DNA from: Myroides odoratimimus
GTDB taxonomy: Bacteria; Bacteroidota; Bacteroidia; Flavobacteriales; Flavobacteriaceae
DNA length: 64,000 nucleotides
Assembly: GCF_001485415.1 (NCBI RefSeq)
Contig: NZ_BCMQ01000013.1
Span: 27,177-91,176 of the forward strand
Direction of reading: 5' to 3'
The notes under the pieces are model-generated. The model was given only the letters and a program-made list of their open reading frames with translations, searched no databases and was not told the DNA's origin. The translations under genes and the position numbers were made by a program. The first letter of the stretch is position 1, and each line of letters begins with the position of its first letter. Shown here piece after piece: positions 26,176-34,976 of the stretch.

Positions 26176-28665
26176 TTAGAAATAAATTCCGAAAGATCCT
26201 CTAATAGCAAACTTTCTAGCGTCAGGCATATCTAGGTAATTTCCTCTCCAACTTAAATCAAGTCTAAAGATTTTAAATATATTACCTACACCTATATAAT
26301 ATTCATAATACACATCACTAGGTGCCTTGTATTGTAGTCCTGATGCATTTAAATCTATGTTCTCTTGTGAAACCTTTCCGTATATTCCTCTAACTCCTAC
26401 GATCTCACGTAAATTGAAATCTCTTAACCATGGAATACGTGAGAATAAACGACCTCCAAAATTGTGCTCTAAATGCAATGATGCATATTGATCAGTAACA
26501 AATTCGTAGTAGTTTAAGTTCGCAAACGTATTTTCGATATTAAACCACGACTGGTTACCAGGTACAACACTTAATAACCCTAGAGGTACTTCTCCGAATG
26601 TCTTCCCTGCTTCGAATGTAGGTGTCAATGTACCAAAGCCTCCTAACAATAAAGGTTTTCTAGCATAGAATTGAACTTTTTTATACTCGAAGTCACTATC
26701 TATTACACCTTTGAACCCTTGTGTATACTTTAAGAACATACGTAGGTATTTTTTATCTACATCTGTTCTATCTACACCGTATCCTATTGTTTTTCGTTTA
26801 GGTGTATATTCGGCAGTTAGGTTAAACTCAGACTGTTTTGTTTCGTTAGCGATGATATTATTCTCTTTATCCTCGTAGTAGTCTAGGTTAAATAAGTCTG
26901 ATGCCGCTCTTAGTGTTCTATAATTAAACGAAGTACTAAACTTTAAGTTCTTGACAGGTTCTATTTCTAAACCTACTGTAGAAAGATTAATTTTAGTCAA
27001 TTTCGTATTATCTCCACTCGCAAATAAAGAGTTCGAAGCAAAACTTCTTCCCAATACATCATTTGTCTCTGTAAGACTTACACCTATTTGCTCTATATCT
27101 CTACGGTTTCCTCCGAATAAGATTAATCTACTATCGTTGTGCAATAGTACTTTAGCACTTACGCCATATTTAAACTGATTATCTTTAAATCCGTATGCAC
27201 CATATCCTTCTAATCTCCATCTGTCATTCGGACCAAAGTAAGTTCTTCCACCAGCACGCAAACGCAACCCTTCAATATCGTTATATCCAAAAGTAGAAAA
27301 GATAGGTCCGTAGTCAAATTTATACTTATCGATATTGTAGTAGTTACTCGCTATAGTAGATGATAGATCAAATAGGAACTTAAACTTAGGTACTGTTTTT
27401 AATGTATCTAGCATTTTATAGATTCCTAGTTCGTCTTTACTTAATGATTCAAAGCGATAACTTTTCCAGAAGTCTTCATCTCTTTTATAGATTCCTTCAT
27501 CATATACATTCACATTCTTTTGATAGAATTCATCAGGATGCTCTATATCAAATTTGTGATGTTTATAGATAGAAGTACGCTTACCATAGACCCCTTTAGA
27601 CTTCTCTCTTTTAGAAAGGGCAAAGTCAGACATGAAGTGATCTTTAGTCAATAGGAATACAGAATCATTTAGAACATCGAATTCTTGCTCTATATAAATC
27701 TCTTTAACCCAGTTAATATTTGCATCTCTACTCGCTTCCATATTAATTTTCTTGATTGCGAATGTAGAGTCGTTCACCCAGAAGTCTCCTTTGAATGTTA
27801 GTTCTCCTTTACGTCTAGGGTAGTATACGATATTAAAACACCATTTATCATCTATATAAGCACTATCTGCTAGTACATAGTTATACACATTAATACCTGT
27901 ACGAGATAGTGGACTGACGAAGTCTTTATCGAATATCTTGATATAATTGTTGTAGATATTATACTCAGCGTATAGGTCTTTAACGAATTCGATAATATGT
28001 TGATTCGTATCAAAACCTGAGTTTTTGTTTCCTAAGGTTTTTTCGATTTTCTTACCGTTTCTATTATCACCATATACCTGACCTATATTTTCATTGATAA
28101 AAATAGGTAGGTATGTCTTCCCTGTAATGCGGTTGGTGTCTACTTGTTCGAAGATGAACTCCATACCTCTGAATAGTTTTTTCTTCTGGTATGCGCTATC
28201 TATACTGTTTAAGTCAAACTCTACTTTTTCGTATTTATCATACTCGTATTGAGAGAACATATATAAACCATTCTTGCGTTTACGCTCCCATATTTTACGT
28301 AGAATATCTAAGGCAGGGTTATTCTTCTTAGAAGTTTTACCAGCATAGATTTTAACTTCATCTAAGGTGTTGTCATCTTGTAGAACGACTTTTAGATCTA
28401 GATTTGTTTTTCCCTCTAACGGAATTTCAAGTGTTTTATAACCCACGAAAGATACCACTAGGGTAGTATAGGTCTTGGTAGACTCTAAGTAGAACTTACC
28501 AGATTCATTAGCAATTACCCCATCAGTAGAGTTTTTAAAGTAAACGCTAGCAAATGGCACCTCTAAGTTGTTTTCGTCAATTATTTTCCCACTTACTTTG
28601 GTTTGTCCCCAACTAAATGCTGAAACGAGTAGAAATAATAATAGAAACTTAACTTTATTTTTCAT
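26176..28665 (-). CDS. DUF5686 outer-membrane protein with carboxypeptidase-like regulatory domain
   Basis: An 829-residue exported protein: signal peptide (MKNKVKFLLLFLLVSAFSWGQ), then a CarboxypepD_reg-like beta-sandwich (about 22-105, KVSGKIIDENNLEVPFASVYF), then a long DUF5686 region and C-terminal beta-barrel-like strands ending RKFAIRGSFGIYF. Such proteins resemble TonB-receptor N-terminal modules joined to an outer-membrane barrel but lack the TonB plug. Function is unknown. It follows pdhB on the same strand, but a terminator stands between them. The family is widespread in Flavobacteriaceae. Confidence 0.82.
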   Translation of the reverse strand: MKNKVKFLLLFLLVSAFSWGQTKVSGKIIDENNLEVPFASVYFKNSTDGVIANESGKFYLESTKTYTTLVVSFVGYKTLEIPLEGKTNLDLKVVLQDDNTLDEVKIYAGKTSKKNNPALDILRKIWERKRKNGLYMFSQYEYDKYEKVEFDLNSIDSAYQKKKLFRGMEFIFEQVDTNRITGKTYLPIFINENIGQVYGDNRNGKKIEKTLGNKNSGFDTNQHIIEFVKDLYAEYNIYNNYIKIFDKDFVSPLSRTGINVYNYVLADSAYIDDKWCFNIVYYPRRKGELTFKGDFWVNDSTFAIKKINMEASRDANINWVKEIYIEQEFDVLNDSVFLLTKDHFMSDFALSKREKSKGVYGKRTSIYKHHKFDIEHPDEFYQKNVNVYDEGIYKRDEDFWKSYRFESLSKDELGIYKMLDTLKTVPKFKFLFDLSSTIASNYYNIDKYKFDYGPIFSTFGYNDIEGLRLRAGGRTYFGPNDRWRLEGYGAYGFKDNQFKYGVSAKVLLHNDSRLILFGGNRRDIEQIGVSLTETNDVLGRSFASNSLFASGDNTKLTKINLSTVGLEIEPVKNLKFSTSFNYRTLRAASDLFNLDYYEDKENNIIANETKQSEFNLTAEYTPKRKTIGYGVDRTDVDKKYLRMFLKYTQGFKGVIDSDFEYKKVQFYARKPLLLGGFGTLTPTFEAGKTFGEVPLGLLSVVPGNQSWFNIENTFANLNYYEFVTDQYASLHLEHNFGGRLFSRIPWLRDFNLREIVGVRGIYGKVSQENIDLNASGLQYKAPSDVYYEYYIGVGNIFKIFRLDLSWRGNYLDMPDARKFAIRGSFGIYF

Positions 28666-28689
28666 AGTAAAGTAGTATTCATAAAAAAA

Positions 28690-28716
28690 GACTCCATCTT
28701 AGCATAAGATGGAGTC
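28690..28716 (-). terminator. Terminator after pdhB
   Basis: Eleven-base-pair stem GACTCCATCTT/AAGATGGAGTC, loop AGCAT, followed on the minus strand by CTTTTTTTAT. Confidence 0.9.
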
Positions 28717-28738
28717 TATCAAATATACGTTATTTTTT

Positions 28739-29716
28739 TTACTTGTAAAGTACTTTTTTTACAGCTTTCACTACATCGTTAGCGTTAGGTAGCCACTCTT
28801 GTAGTAATACTGGAGAATATGGTGCTGGTGTATCAGCAGTCGTGATTCTTTGGATAGGAGCGTCTAAATGATCGAATGCTTGCTCTTGTACCATATAAGT
28901 AATTTCAGAAGAAATACTTCCAAATGGCCAAGCCTCCTCTAGAATTACTAGACGATTTGTTTTCTTTACAGATTTAAGAATAGCCTCTTGATCTAATGGA
29001 CGTACAGTACGCAAGTCAATAATTTCACAAGAGATACCTTCTTGAGCTAGTTCATCAGCAGCTTTATAAGCTTCTTTGATGATTTTACCAAAAGAAACGA
29101 TAGTTACATCAGTACCTTCTCTCTTAATATCAGCTACTCCTAATGGGATAGTGTATTCTCCTTCTGGCACTTCACCTTTATCACCATACATTTGCTCAGA
29201 TTCCATGAAGATAACAGGGTCATTATCACGGATAGCCGCTTTTAATAATCCTTTACAGTCATATACGTTAGATGGTACTACTACTTTTAATCCAGGTACA
29301 TTAGCATACCAGTTTTCAAAAGCTTGTGAGTGAGTTGCACCTAATTGTCCTGCAGATGCAGTAGGTCCACGGAATACGATAGGAATATTAAATTGACCAC
29401 CAGACATCTGACGCATCTTAGCAGCATTGTTTATAATTTGGTCGATTCCTACTAAAGAGAAGTTGAAAGTCATAAACTCAACGATAGGACGGTTACCATT
29501 CATTGCAGATCCAACTGCAATACCAGCAAATCCTAACTCTGCAATCGGAGCATCGATAACACGTTTTGGACCGAATTCGTCCAACATACCTTTAGAAGCT
29601 TTATAAGCACCGTTATATTCAGCTACTTCTTCACCTATTAAATATATTGATTCGTCGCGACGCATTTCTTCGCTCATCGCTTCACACACGGCCTCTCTAA
29701 ATTGAATCGTTCTCAT
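28739..29716 (-). CDS. pdhB: Pyruvate dehydrogenase E1 component, beta subunit
   Basis: E1-beta pairs with E1-alpha to decarboxylate pyruvate with thiamine diphosphate and hand the acetyl group to lipoyl-E2. The 325-residue protein starts MRTIQFREAVCEAMSEEMRRD and has ERGEE-equivalent thiamine-activating glutamate (IGEEVAEYNGAYKASKG), DAPIAELGFAGIAVGSAM, and the C-terminal transketolase domain with IDLRTVRPLDQEAILKSVKKT. Substrate preference for pyruvate over branched 2-oxo acids is inferred from close likeness to flavobacterial PdhB. The alpha and E2 genes are not adjacent here. Terminated at 28690-28716. Confidence 0.93.
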   Translation of the reverse strand: MRTIQFREAVCEAMSEEMRRDESIYLIGEEVAEYNGAYKASKGMLDEFGPKRVIDAPIAELGFAGIAVGSAMNGNRPIVEFMTFNFSLVGIDQIINNAAKMRQMSGGQFNIPIVFRGPTASAGQLGATHSQAFENWYANVPGLKVVVPSNVYDCKGLLKAAIRDNDPVIFMESEQMYGDKGEVPEGEYTIPLGVADIKREGTDVTIVSFGKIIKEAYKAADELAQEGISCEIIDLRTVRPLDQEAILKSVKKTNRLVILEEAWPFGSISSEITYMVQEQAFDHLDAPIQRITTADTPAPYSPVLLQEWLPNANDVVKAVKKVLYK

Positions 29717-30022
29717 AATTTTCTATTTTGTGTAATTAATTTACGAAAGCAAAAATAGGAAAAAATATCTTTATCTTGAGTATCTGTTTTATTGTTTTAT
29801 AGGTTTTAATCTTATGCGTCCTCTTTTATTATATTTTTTATAACCTACTTTATTTCTGATTTACAATTCTTTAATATTATACGCCTTTAGTTGAAGGTGT
29901 TGTAGTATTTTAGCTTTTATAGTTTATCGTTGTATCGTTGAGATTTCTTAACTCATGGTGTTACGCCATCTCTATGTGCCCAATCAAAAGAAACCCTCCT
30001 ATAGAGATAGAAGGGTGAAGTG
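29717..30022. other. 306-base intergenic stretch upstream of pdhB
   Basis: Very AT-rich. Its only clear signals are a TATTTTTG -7 element for pdhB on the minus strand (29750-29757) and a weak, bulged hairpin (29993-30016) that may end the acetyltransferase gene to its right. No small ORF or repeat was recognised. Confidence 0.5.
29750..29757 (-). promoter_or_regulatory. -7 promoter element for pdhB
   Basis: TATTTTTG on the minus strand, 33 bases before the pdhB ATG. No -33 TTG seen. Confidence 0.45.
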
Positions 30023-30568
30023 TTATTGCTGTGATTGTAACCAATCTTCATATTTAAGTCTGGTGATTACTTCGATACGGTCGTCTTTAAAGTATTTGTC
30101 GTATCTGTTTTTTGATTTATAAGCGAATGTAAATCCACACTTAGATTGTGCACGTAGTGATTTTGTGTTTTCTTCGTAGAATCCACACCAGAGGTCTACC
30201 ATCTTAAGGTCTACGAATGCGTGTTTGATTAATCGCTCAAGTGCCTCTGGGATATAGCCTTTGCCCCAGTGTGGTACACCTATCCAGTAGGCTACTTCTG
30301 CTTCGTTTTCAGAAATGTCAAAGTTGCTGTTTTTTCCGATTAATAAACCAATACATCCTATCGCTTCATTAGTGTCTTTTAGAGCTACGGCGTATATCTC
30401 TGGGTGTGCAAATTCGTTGTTGATTACTGCTTTACTTTCTTCTACACTTTTATGGGCTGGCCAACCTGCTGCTGGACCTACTTGTTCGTCTTTTGCGTAT
30501 AAGTATAAACTCTCTGCATCTGACTCTTCCCAAGGGCGCAAAATCAATCTTTCTGTTTCTAGTCTCAT
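30023..30568 (-). CDS. RimJ/RimL-type GNAT acetyltransferase
   Basis: A 181-residue acetyltransferase. The start at 30568 gives the typical MRLETERLILRPWEESDAESL opening of RimJ/RimL-like proteins. An upstream in-frame TTG (30622) lies inside the TACTTTTG promoter element and is rejected. The motif VAYWIGVPHWGKGYIPEAL (about 100-120) supplies the acetyl-CoA loop, and ENTKSLRAQSKCGF is the usual motif B. The family acetylates N-termini of ribosomal proteins or other small targets; which one is unknown. Divergent from the AraC-type regulator. Confidence 0.87.
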   Translation of the reverse strand: MRLETERLILRPWEESDAESLYLYAKDEQVGPAAGWPAHKSVEESKAVINNEFAHPEIYAVALKDTNEAIGCIGLLIGKNSNFDISENEAEVAYWIGVPHWGKGYIPEALERLIKHAFVDLKMVDLWCGFYEENTKSLRAQSKCGFTFAYKSKNRYDKYFKDDRIEVITRLKYEDWLQSQQ

Positions 30569-30619
30569 CTTCTTTTCATTTTTGTACTCTTGTTGAAAGT
30601 ACTTGTTATTATTCTGATG

Positions 30620-30627
30620 CAAAAGTA
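30620..30627 (-). promoter_or_regulatory. -7 promoter element for the RimJ/RimL-type gene
   Basis: TACTTTTG on the minus strand, 51 bases before the chosen ATG. It overlaps the rejected TTG start at 30622. Confidence 0.5.
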
Positions 30628-30686
30628 GGGGTGTGCTTAGAATCTGGCTGTATGATTATTTTAGATAAAAATGTAATTTTAGAAAT

Positions 30687-30694
30687 TATTTTTG
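30687..30694 (+). promoter_or_regulatory. -7 promoter element for the AraC-type regulator
   Basis: TATTTTTG on the plus strand, 36 bases before the ATG at 30731. Confidence 0.45.
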
Positions 30695-30730
30695 TTTATT
30701 TGTATGGTGCTTTGATTTTATTCTGTATTT

Positions 30731-31567
30731 ATGAAAAGTGTTTTGATAGATTTAAAGGAGCGTATCACTCTTAGTTTTGGGGTGGATTATGGCATTTGTA
30801 CGAAAGAGAATCAGTTTGATTATCCTGTAGCTACCCCTTATTTATCGTTCTTTTTTGTAGAAGCTGGAAGGGCACTCATCAGTGTTGATTTTAAAGAGTA
30901 TATACTGAGTAAGGGTAACTTTATTATCGTAGGAGAAGATAATATAGTCACCTTCAGAGAGATGTCAGAGGACTATAGGATGCATTGTTTTTTGATTCAG
31001 CGCGATTTCGCTAGTGAGATTGCTTATGTATTACCAAACGAATTGTTTAGTTACCTACATTATTTCCCAGTGCAATATTTTAGTGAAGAGAATATTAGGA
31101 TTTATAATCACTGGCATTCTGTATCTCTTTATATGATAGAGCACACTTCTATACACACTAAGCGAATGCTGTGTAACCAATTTCAGATTTTGTTTTTAAA
31201 TTTATCAGAACAGGTTAACTATGATGAGTTAATTATAGAGAAGCACTACAGTAGACAAGAGGAGCTATGCTGGAAGTTCTGGGATCTGATCACTCATCAT
31301 GCTAAGCAGCATAGAGATGTCGCGTTCTATGCAGATACTTTATGTATTACACCTTATTATTTATCACAGATCACTCAGCAGTTCTTGAACTATAGCCCTA
31401 AAGAGCTTATTAATCGTCAAGTGGTATTAGAGATTAAAGATTACCTTCGCAATACGGATTTAAACATTAGCCAAATAGCTGAGCAGTTAAACTTTCAAGA
31501 CCCTTCTTATATGGGGCGTTTCTTTAAGCGCGAGACAGGGGTAAATCCTCTGCAGTTTAGAAGATAG
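30731..31567 (+). CDS. AraC-family transcriptional regulator
   Basis: A 278-residue regulator. Residues 1-165 form a cupin-like sensing domain without recognisable ligand signature. Residues 170-278 form the double helix-turn-helix DNA-binding domain, with the first helix pair around FYADTLCITPYYLSQITQQF and the family signature at the end (ISQIAEQLNFQDPSYMGRFFKRETGVNPLQFR). It stands alone, divergent from the acetyltransferase gene and followed by a 0.9-kb non-coding stretch, so its target is not obvious; either neighbour is a candidate. Confidence 0.92.
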   Translation: MKSVLIDLKERITLSFGVDYGICTKENQFDYPVATPYLSFFFVEAGRALISVDFKEYILSKGNFIIVGEDNIVTFREMSEDYRMHCFLIQRDFASEIAYVLPNELFSYLHYFPVQYFSEENIRIYNHWHSVSLYMIEHTSIHTKRMLCNQFQILFLNLSEQVNYDELIIEKHYSRQEELCWKFWDLITHHAKQHRDVAFYADTLCITPYYLSQITQQFLNYSPKELINRQVVLEIKDYLRNTDLNISQIAEQLNFQDPSYMGRFFKRETGVNPLQFRR

Positions 31568-32476
31568 CTTTACTATTTTTTTGTTGGTGAAATATTAGTA
31601 TCTGTGATTAAATAATCAGTAGCTATCCTAGCTATGTACTATATATAGTTGTTCGAATTTCTCTACACTTTTTTTGTTCTTGTCCTTTTTTGGGACTAAT
31701 AATGATGCTAGAAGCTGTCTTTTTACATTGTTTTTTAGCCTAAATAGAGCTTTAATCCTTCTTTAAACGTTGTTTTAAGAAAAAAGTAGGTCTGCTTTTT
31801 TATTTTTATTTTATGATTTTTAAGGGTTAAGTGGTTGATTTTTAAGGTGCTGTTGTGTGTTGTCCTTTTTTTGTAGTTGGGTATTGAATAGCTTTCAAGC
31901 CAGTATATATAAGGCTTTGTGCTATCTTCTTCAACAGTTCGTCAAGACTTCTCCATGATTGCTCTAGTTAAGACGTTGTTTGTTGAAGAAGTCTTGAAGA
32001 AGTGTTGTAGCGGTGTTGAAGAAGTAGAGAGAACTAGTAAATTACTTAAAAAGAAAAGAGTTTTGCTTAGATAGCTATTATAAGGAAGGTGATATTAGTA
32101 CTAAAGACATAGATTAAAATCTGAATTTGTCTGTGACGATAACGTAATTCTGTTCGGGGACTAAGAGTATAAGTGAGAGGATTAAAAGATTATTTAACCA
32201 AATTCGTGTTAATTCTTTTATTAAAAAAGTTGTTATTAAAAGAGAAATAATAGGATAAGGACAGGAGTACCCTTACCATAAATAGGAAAGAAAAAGTTTG
32301 TATTTCAATATAATTAAGGGGTGTGGAGCATTATAAAAGGGTAGAGGTAAAAGTTTGTTAATTAGAATCTATTTAAATAAGACTGATAATTTTATATGCA
32401 CGCATAGTAAAATATCAAAAATAAATTCTTATTTTCGTTCGGTAAGTAAATGTGAAACACAAAAAACGATATAAAA
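31568..32476. other. 909-base gene-free region upstream of etfBA
   Basis: The longest non-coding stretch in the window. It holds the 11-bp-phased palindromic array at 31925-32025 (listed separately). Near its right end is a degenerate -7 element TATTTTCG (32430-32437) that could serve etfBA. Several T-tracts (31674-31700, 31795-31815, 31861-31873) do not form convincing terminators with stems. No ORF above about 30 codons with coding character and no known RNA family was recognised. Confidence 0.6.
31925..32025. repeat. 11-bp-phased inverted/tandem repeat array
   Basis: Right arm: four consecutive 11-base units at 31982, 31993, 32004 and 32015 (GTTGAAGAAGT, CTTGAAGAAGT, GTTGTAGCGGT, GTTGAAGAAGT). 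Left arm: three 11-base units in inverted orientation at 31925, 31936 and 31947 (TCTTCTTCAAC, AGTTCGTCAAG, ACTTCTCCATG). The arms are separated by 24 bases and can pair imperfectly as a large hairpin. The exact 11-base phase is kept across diverged units. Function unknown. Confidence 0.75.
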
Positions 32477-33223
32477 ATGAAAATATTAGTTTGCATCAGT
32501 CATGTGCCTGATACTACTTCAAAAATTAACTTCACGAATGGAGATACAACATTTGATACAAATGGAGTACAGTTTGTAATCAATCCTAATGACGAGTATT
32601 CTTTAACTAGAGCTATCTGGTTCAAAGAGAAACAAGGAGCTACAGTTACTGTAGTGAATGTAGGTGGACCTGATACTGAAGCTACGTTGCGTAAAGCATT
32701 AGCTATCGGAGCAGATGAGGCTATCCGTGTGAATGCTAATCCTACTGACGGAATGTTCGTAGCAAAACAATTAGCAGAAGTAGTAAAAAATGGAGGTTTT
32801 GACTTAGTATTAGCTGGTAAGGAATCTTTAGATTATAATGGTGGAATGGTACCAGGAATGCTAGCTGCATTCTTAGGATACGATTTCGTTAACTCATGTG
32901 AGGGGTTAGAAGTAGAAGGTACTTCTGTGAAAGCGATTCGTCAGATAGACGGTGGTAAAGAGACTATCTCTGGAAAATTGCCATTAGTAATCGGAGGACA
33001 AAAAGGTATCGTAGATGAAAAAGACTTGCGCATTCCTAATATGCGTGGTATTATGTCAGCTAGAACAAAGGCTTTAGCTGTAGTAGAACCAGTAGGAGCA
33101 GAAGAAACTACTAAAGATGTGAAATTCGAAAAACCAGCTCCAAAATCAGCTTGTAAAATGATTTCACCTGATAACTTAGATGAGTTAATCAACTTGTTAC
33201 ACAACGAGGCAAAAGTTATCTAA
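32477..33223 (+). CDS. etfB: Electron transfer flavoprotein, beta subunit
   Basis: EtfB with EtfA carries electrons from acyl-CoA dehydrogenases to the quinone pool, and binds AMP in the classic type. The 248-residue protein begins MKILVCISHVPDTTSKINF, contains NPNDEYSLTRAIWFKEK and the ETF beta signature region (VLAGKESLDYNGGMVPGMLAAFLG ... RQIDGGKETISGKLPLVIGGQKGI). It is followed after 36 bases by etfA on the same strand. The long upstream region holds a degenerate TATTTTCG element. Confidence 0.95.
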   Translation: MKILVCISHVPDTTSKINFTNGDTTFDTNGVQFVINPNDEYSLTRAIWFKEKQGATVTVVNVGGPDTEATLRKALAIGADEAIRVNANPTDGMFVAKQLAEVVKNGGFDLVLAGKESLDYNGGMVPGMLAAFLGYDFVNSCEGLEVEGTSVKAIRQIDGGKETISGKLPLVIGGQKGIVDEKDLRIPNMRGIMSARTKALAVVEPVGAEETTKDVKFEKPAPKSACKMISPDNLDELINLLHNEAKVI

Positions 33224-33259
33224 TTTCATTTATTTGTAAACCTTTAAAAAAGAAGAATT

Positions 33260-34228
33260 ATGTCAGTTTTAATATATGCTGAATCAGCAGAAGGAAAATT
33301 TAAAAAAGTAGCATTAGAGTTAGCTTCTTATGCTAAAAAAGTAGCAGAGTCATTAGGAACAACTGTGACAGCTGTAACGATCAATGCTTCAGACGTAAGC
33401 GAATTAGGAAAATACGGTGTAGATAAAGTATTAAAAGTATCTAACGATAAGTTAGCTAACTTTAATGCTAAAGCTTATGCAGATGTAATCAAACAAGCAG
33501 CTGCTAAAGAAGGAGCTAAAGTAGTAGTATTATCTTCTACAACAGACAGTTTATACGCTGCTCCTTATGTAGCAGTAGCTCTAAACGCTGGATATGCTTC
33601 TAACGTGGTAGCTTTGCCAGAGAGTACTTCTCCTTTCGTAGTGAAGAGAAACTCTTTCTCTACTAAAGCATTTACACATACAGAATTAACTACAGATGTA
33701 AAAGTATTAGCATTAGCTAAGAACTCTTACGGACTAGTAGAGGCTTCTGGAGCTGCTGCAGCTGAGGATTTTGCACCATCGTTAAACGATGCTGACTTCA
33801 GCCTAAAAGTAGAAGGAGTAGAAAAAGTATCTGGAAAAGTAACTATCGCTGATGCTGATGTAGTAGTATCAGGAGGACGTGGATTAAAAGGACCAGAGAA
33901 CTGGAAGATGATCGAAGACTTAGCAGAAGTATTAGGTGGAGCATTAGCTTGTTCTAAGCCTGTATCTGACTTAGGGTGGAGATCGCATGAAGAGCACGTA
34001 GGACAAACAGGTAAGCCTGTAGCTGCGAACTTATATATCGCTGTAGGTATCTCTGGAGCTATCCAACATATCGCAGGGGTGAACTCTTCTAAAGTAAAAG
34101 TAGCTATTAATACAGATGCGGAAGCACCATTCTTTAAAGTAGCTGACTATGGTATCGTAGGAGATGCATTCCAAGTAGTACCTCAATTAGTAGAGAAATT
34201 AAAAGAGTTTAAGGCTAAGAATGCATAA
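33260..34228 (+). CDS. etfA: Electron transfer flavoprotein, alpha subunit (FAD-binding)
   Basis: The 322-residue partner of EtfB holds the FAD. An N-terminal alpha/beta domain (about 1-190) precedes the FAD domain with VVSGGRGLKGPENWKMI, the ACSKPVSDLGWRSHEEHVGQTG loop, and the signature LYIAVGISGAIQHIAGVNSS, ending INTDAEAPFFKVADYGIVGD. The codon usage is strongly biased to a few A/T-ending codons (GCT, GTA, TTA, AAA), as in highly expressed genes. Terminated by a 16-bp stem at 34257-34304. Confidence 0.96.
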   Translation: MSVLIYAESAEGKFKKVALELASYAKKVAESLGTTVTAVTINASDVSELGKYGVDKVLKVSNDKLANFNAKAYADVIKQAAAKEGAKVVVLSSTTDSLYAAPYVAVALNAGYASNVVALPESTSPFVVKRNSFSTKAFTHTELTTDVKVLALAKNSYGLVEASGAAAAEDFAPSLNDADFSLKVEGVEKVSGKVTIADADVVVSGGRGLKGPENWKMIEDLAEVLGGALACSKPVSDLGWRSHEEHVGQTGKPVAANLYIAVGISGAIQHIAGVNSSKVKVAINTDAEAPFFKVADYGIVGDAFQVVPQLVEKLKEFKAKNA

Positions 34229-34256
34229 GCATTTTATAAGCTTTTAAATATATAAG

Positions 34257-34304
34257 GCAACTAAGACGAAGAATATTTATATCTTTGTTTTAGTTGCTTT
34301 TTTT
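34257..34304 (+). terminator. Terminator of etfBA
   Basis: A 16-bp stem (two G-T wobbles) between 34257-34272 and 34282-34297 with loop ATATTTATA, followed by seven Ts. Confidence 0.92.
34280..34287 (+). promoter_or_regulatory. -7-like element inside the etfBA terminator
   Basis: TATCTTTG, formed by the loop and right arm of the terminator, lies 32 bases before the next ATG (34320). No -33 TTG was seen, so this is only a candidate. Confidence 0.35.
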
Positions 34305-34319
34305 GTATAAAAAATAATT

Positions 34320-34952
34320 ATGAGTTTAATAAAATTAACGGTAAGTGGGATCTCTTATAGTCATACACAGAATGGTGCATATGCACTTATACTAGAAGAA
34401 GAGGTAGGAAGTAGAAAATTACCTATCGTAATAGGAGCCTTTGAGGCTCAGTCTATTGCGATAGCGATAGAGGATGATATTAAACCACCTAGACCTCTGA
34501 CTCATGATCTGTTTAAGACCTTAGCAGATCGATACAGTATCATAGTCAAAGAAGTTATTATTAACAGACTATTAGATGGAGTTTTTTATTCTAGCTTAGT
34601 TTGTGTAAGAGATGGTATAGAGGAGACGATAGATGCACGTACTTCAGATGCGATAGCATTAGCGATACGCTTTTATGCTCCTATTTATACTTATAAAGAT
34701 ATCTTAGATAGAGCTGGTATTATTCTTAATGCTGAGGAAGAACAAGAAGAAGAGGAGGTAGAAGAACAAAAGGTTCCTTATTCTGGAGAAGATATTGCTT
34801 CTCAAGTAGAGCAGTTTTTAGAAGAGGAGGCGAAGGCTAATGATTATTCTAGTTATACTAAATCTGATTTAGAAAAAATGCTAGATGATGCTCTTGTAAA
34901 TGAAGATTACGAAAGAGCAGCCTTGCTAAGAGATGAATTAAATAAAAGATAA
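34320..34952 (+). CDS. Bifunctional nuclease (DUF151) with C-terminal UVR motif
   Basis: A 210-residue protein. Residues 1-135 are the BFN/DUF151 domain (KLPIVIGAFEAQSIAIAIE; DARTSDAIALAIRF), whose plant and bacterial members have been reported to cleave both RNA and DNA. A glutamate-rich linker (about 140-150, EEEQEEEEVEEQ) leads to a C-terminal UvrB/UvrC-type helical hairpin (about 172-208, KSDLEKMLDDALVNEDYERAALLRDEL). It heads the nucleotide-metabolism run with thyA 24 bases downstream. Whether it acts on DNA, RNA or as an adaptor is open. Confidence 0.88.
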   Translation: MSLIKLTVSGISYSHTQNGAYALILEEEVGSRKLPIVIGAFEAQSIAIAIEDDIKPPRPLTHDLFKTLADRYSIIVKEVIINRLLDGVFYSSLVCVRDGIEETIDARTSDAIALAIRFYAPIYTYKDILDRAGIILNAEEEQEEEEVEEQKVPYSGEDIASQVEQFLEEEAKANDYSSYTKSDLEKMLDDALVNEDYERAALLRDELNKR

Positions 34953-34976
34953 TAAACCTATATAGACAACACAACA

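Noticed and set aside
30493..30774. 93-codon plus-strand frame in the acetyltransferase/AraC divergent region
   Set aside because: It lies antisense to the acetyltransferase start, covers both promoters and overlaps the AraC start in another frame; no coding character.
31925..32025. CRISPR or tandem-repeat gene reading of the 11-bp array
   Set aside because: Units are 11 bases with no spacers between them and no ORF; not CRISPR, and period 11 does not preserve a reading frame.
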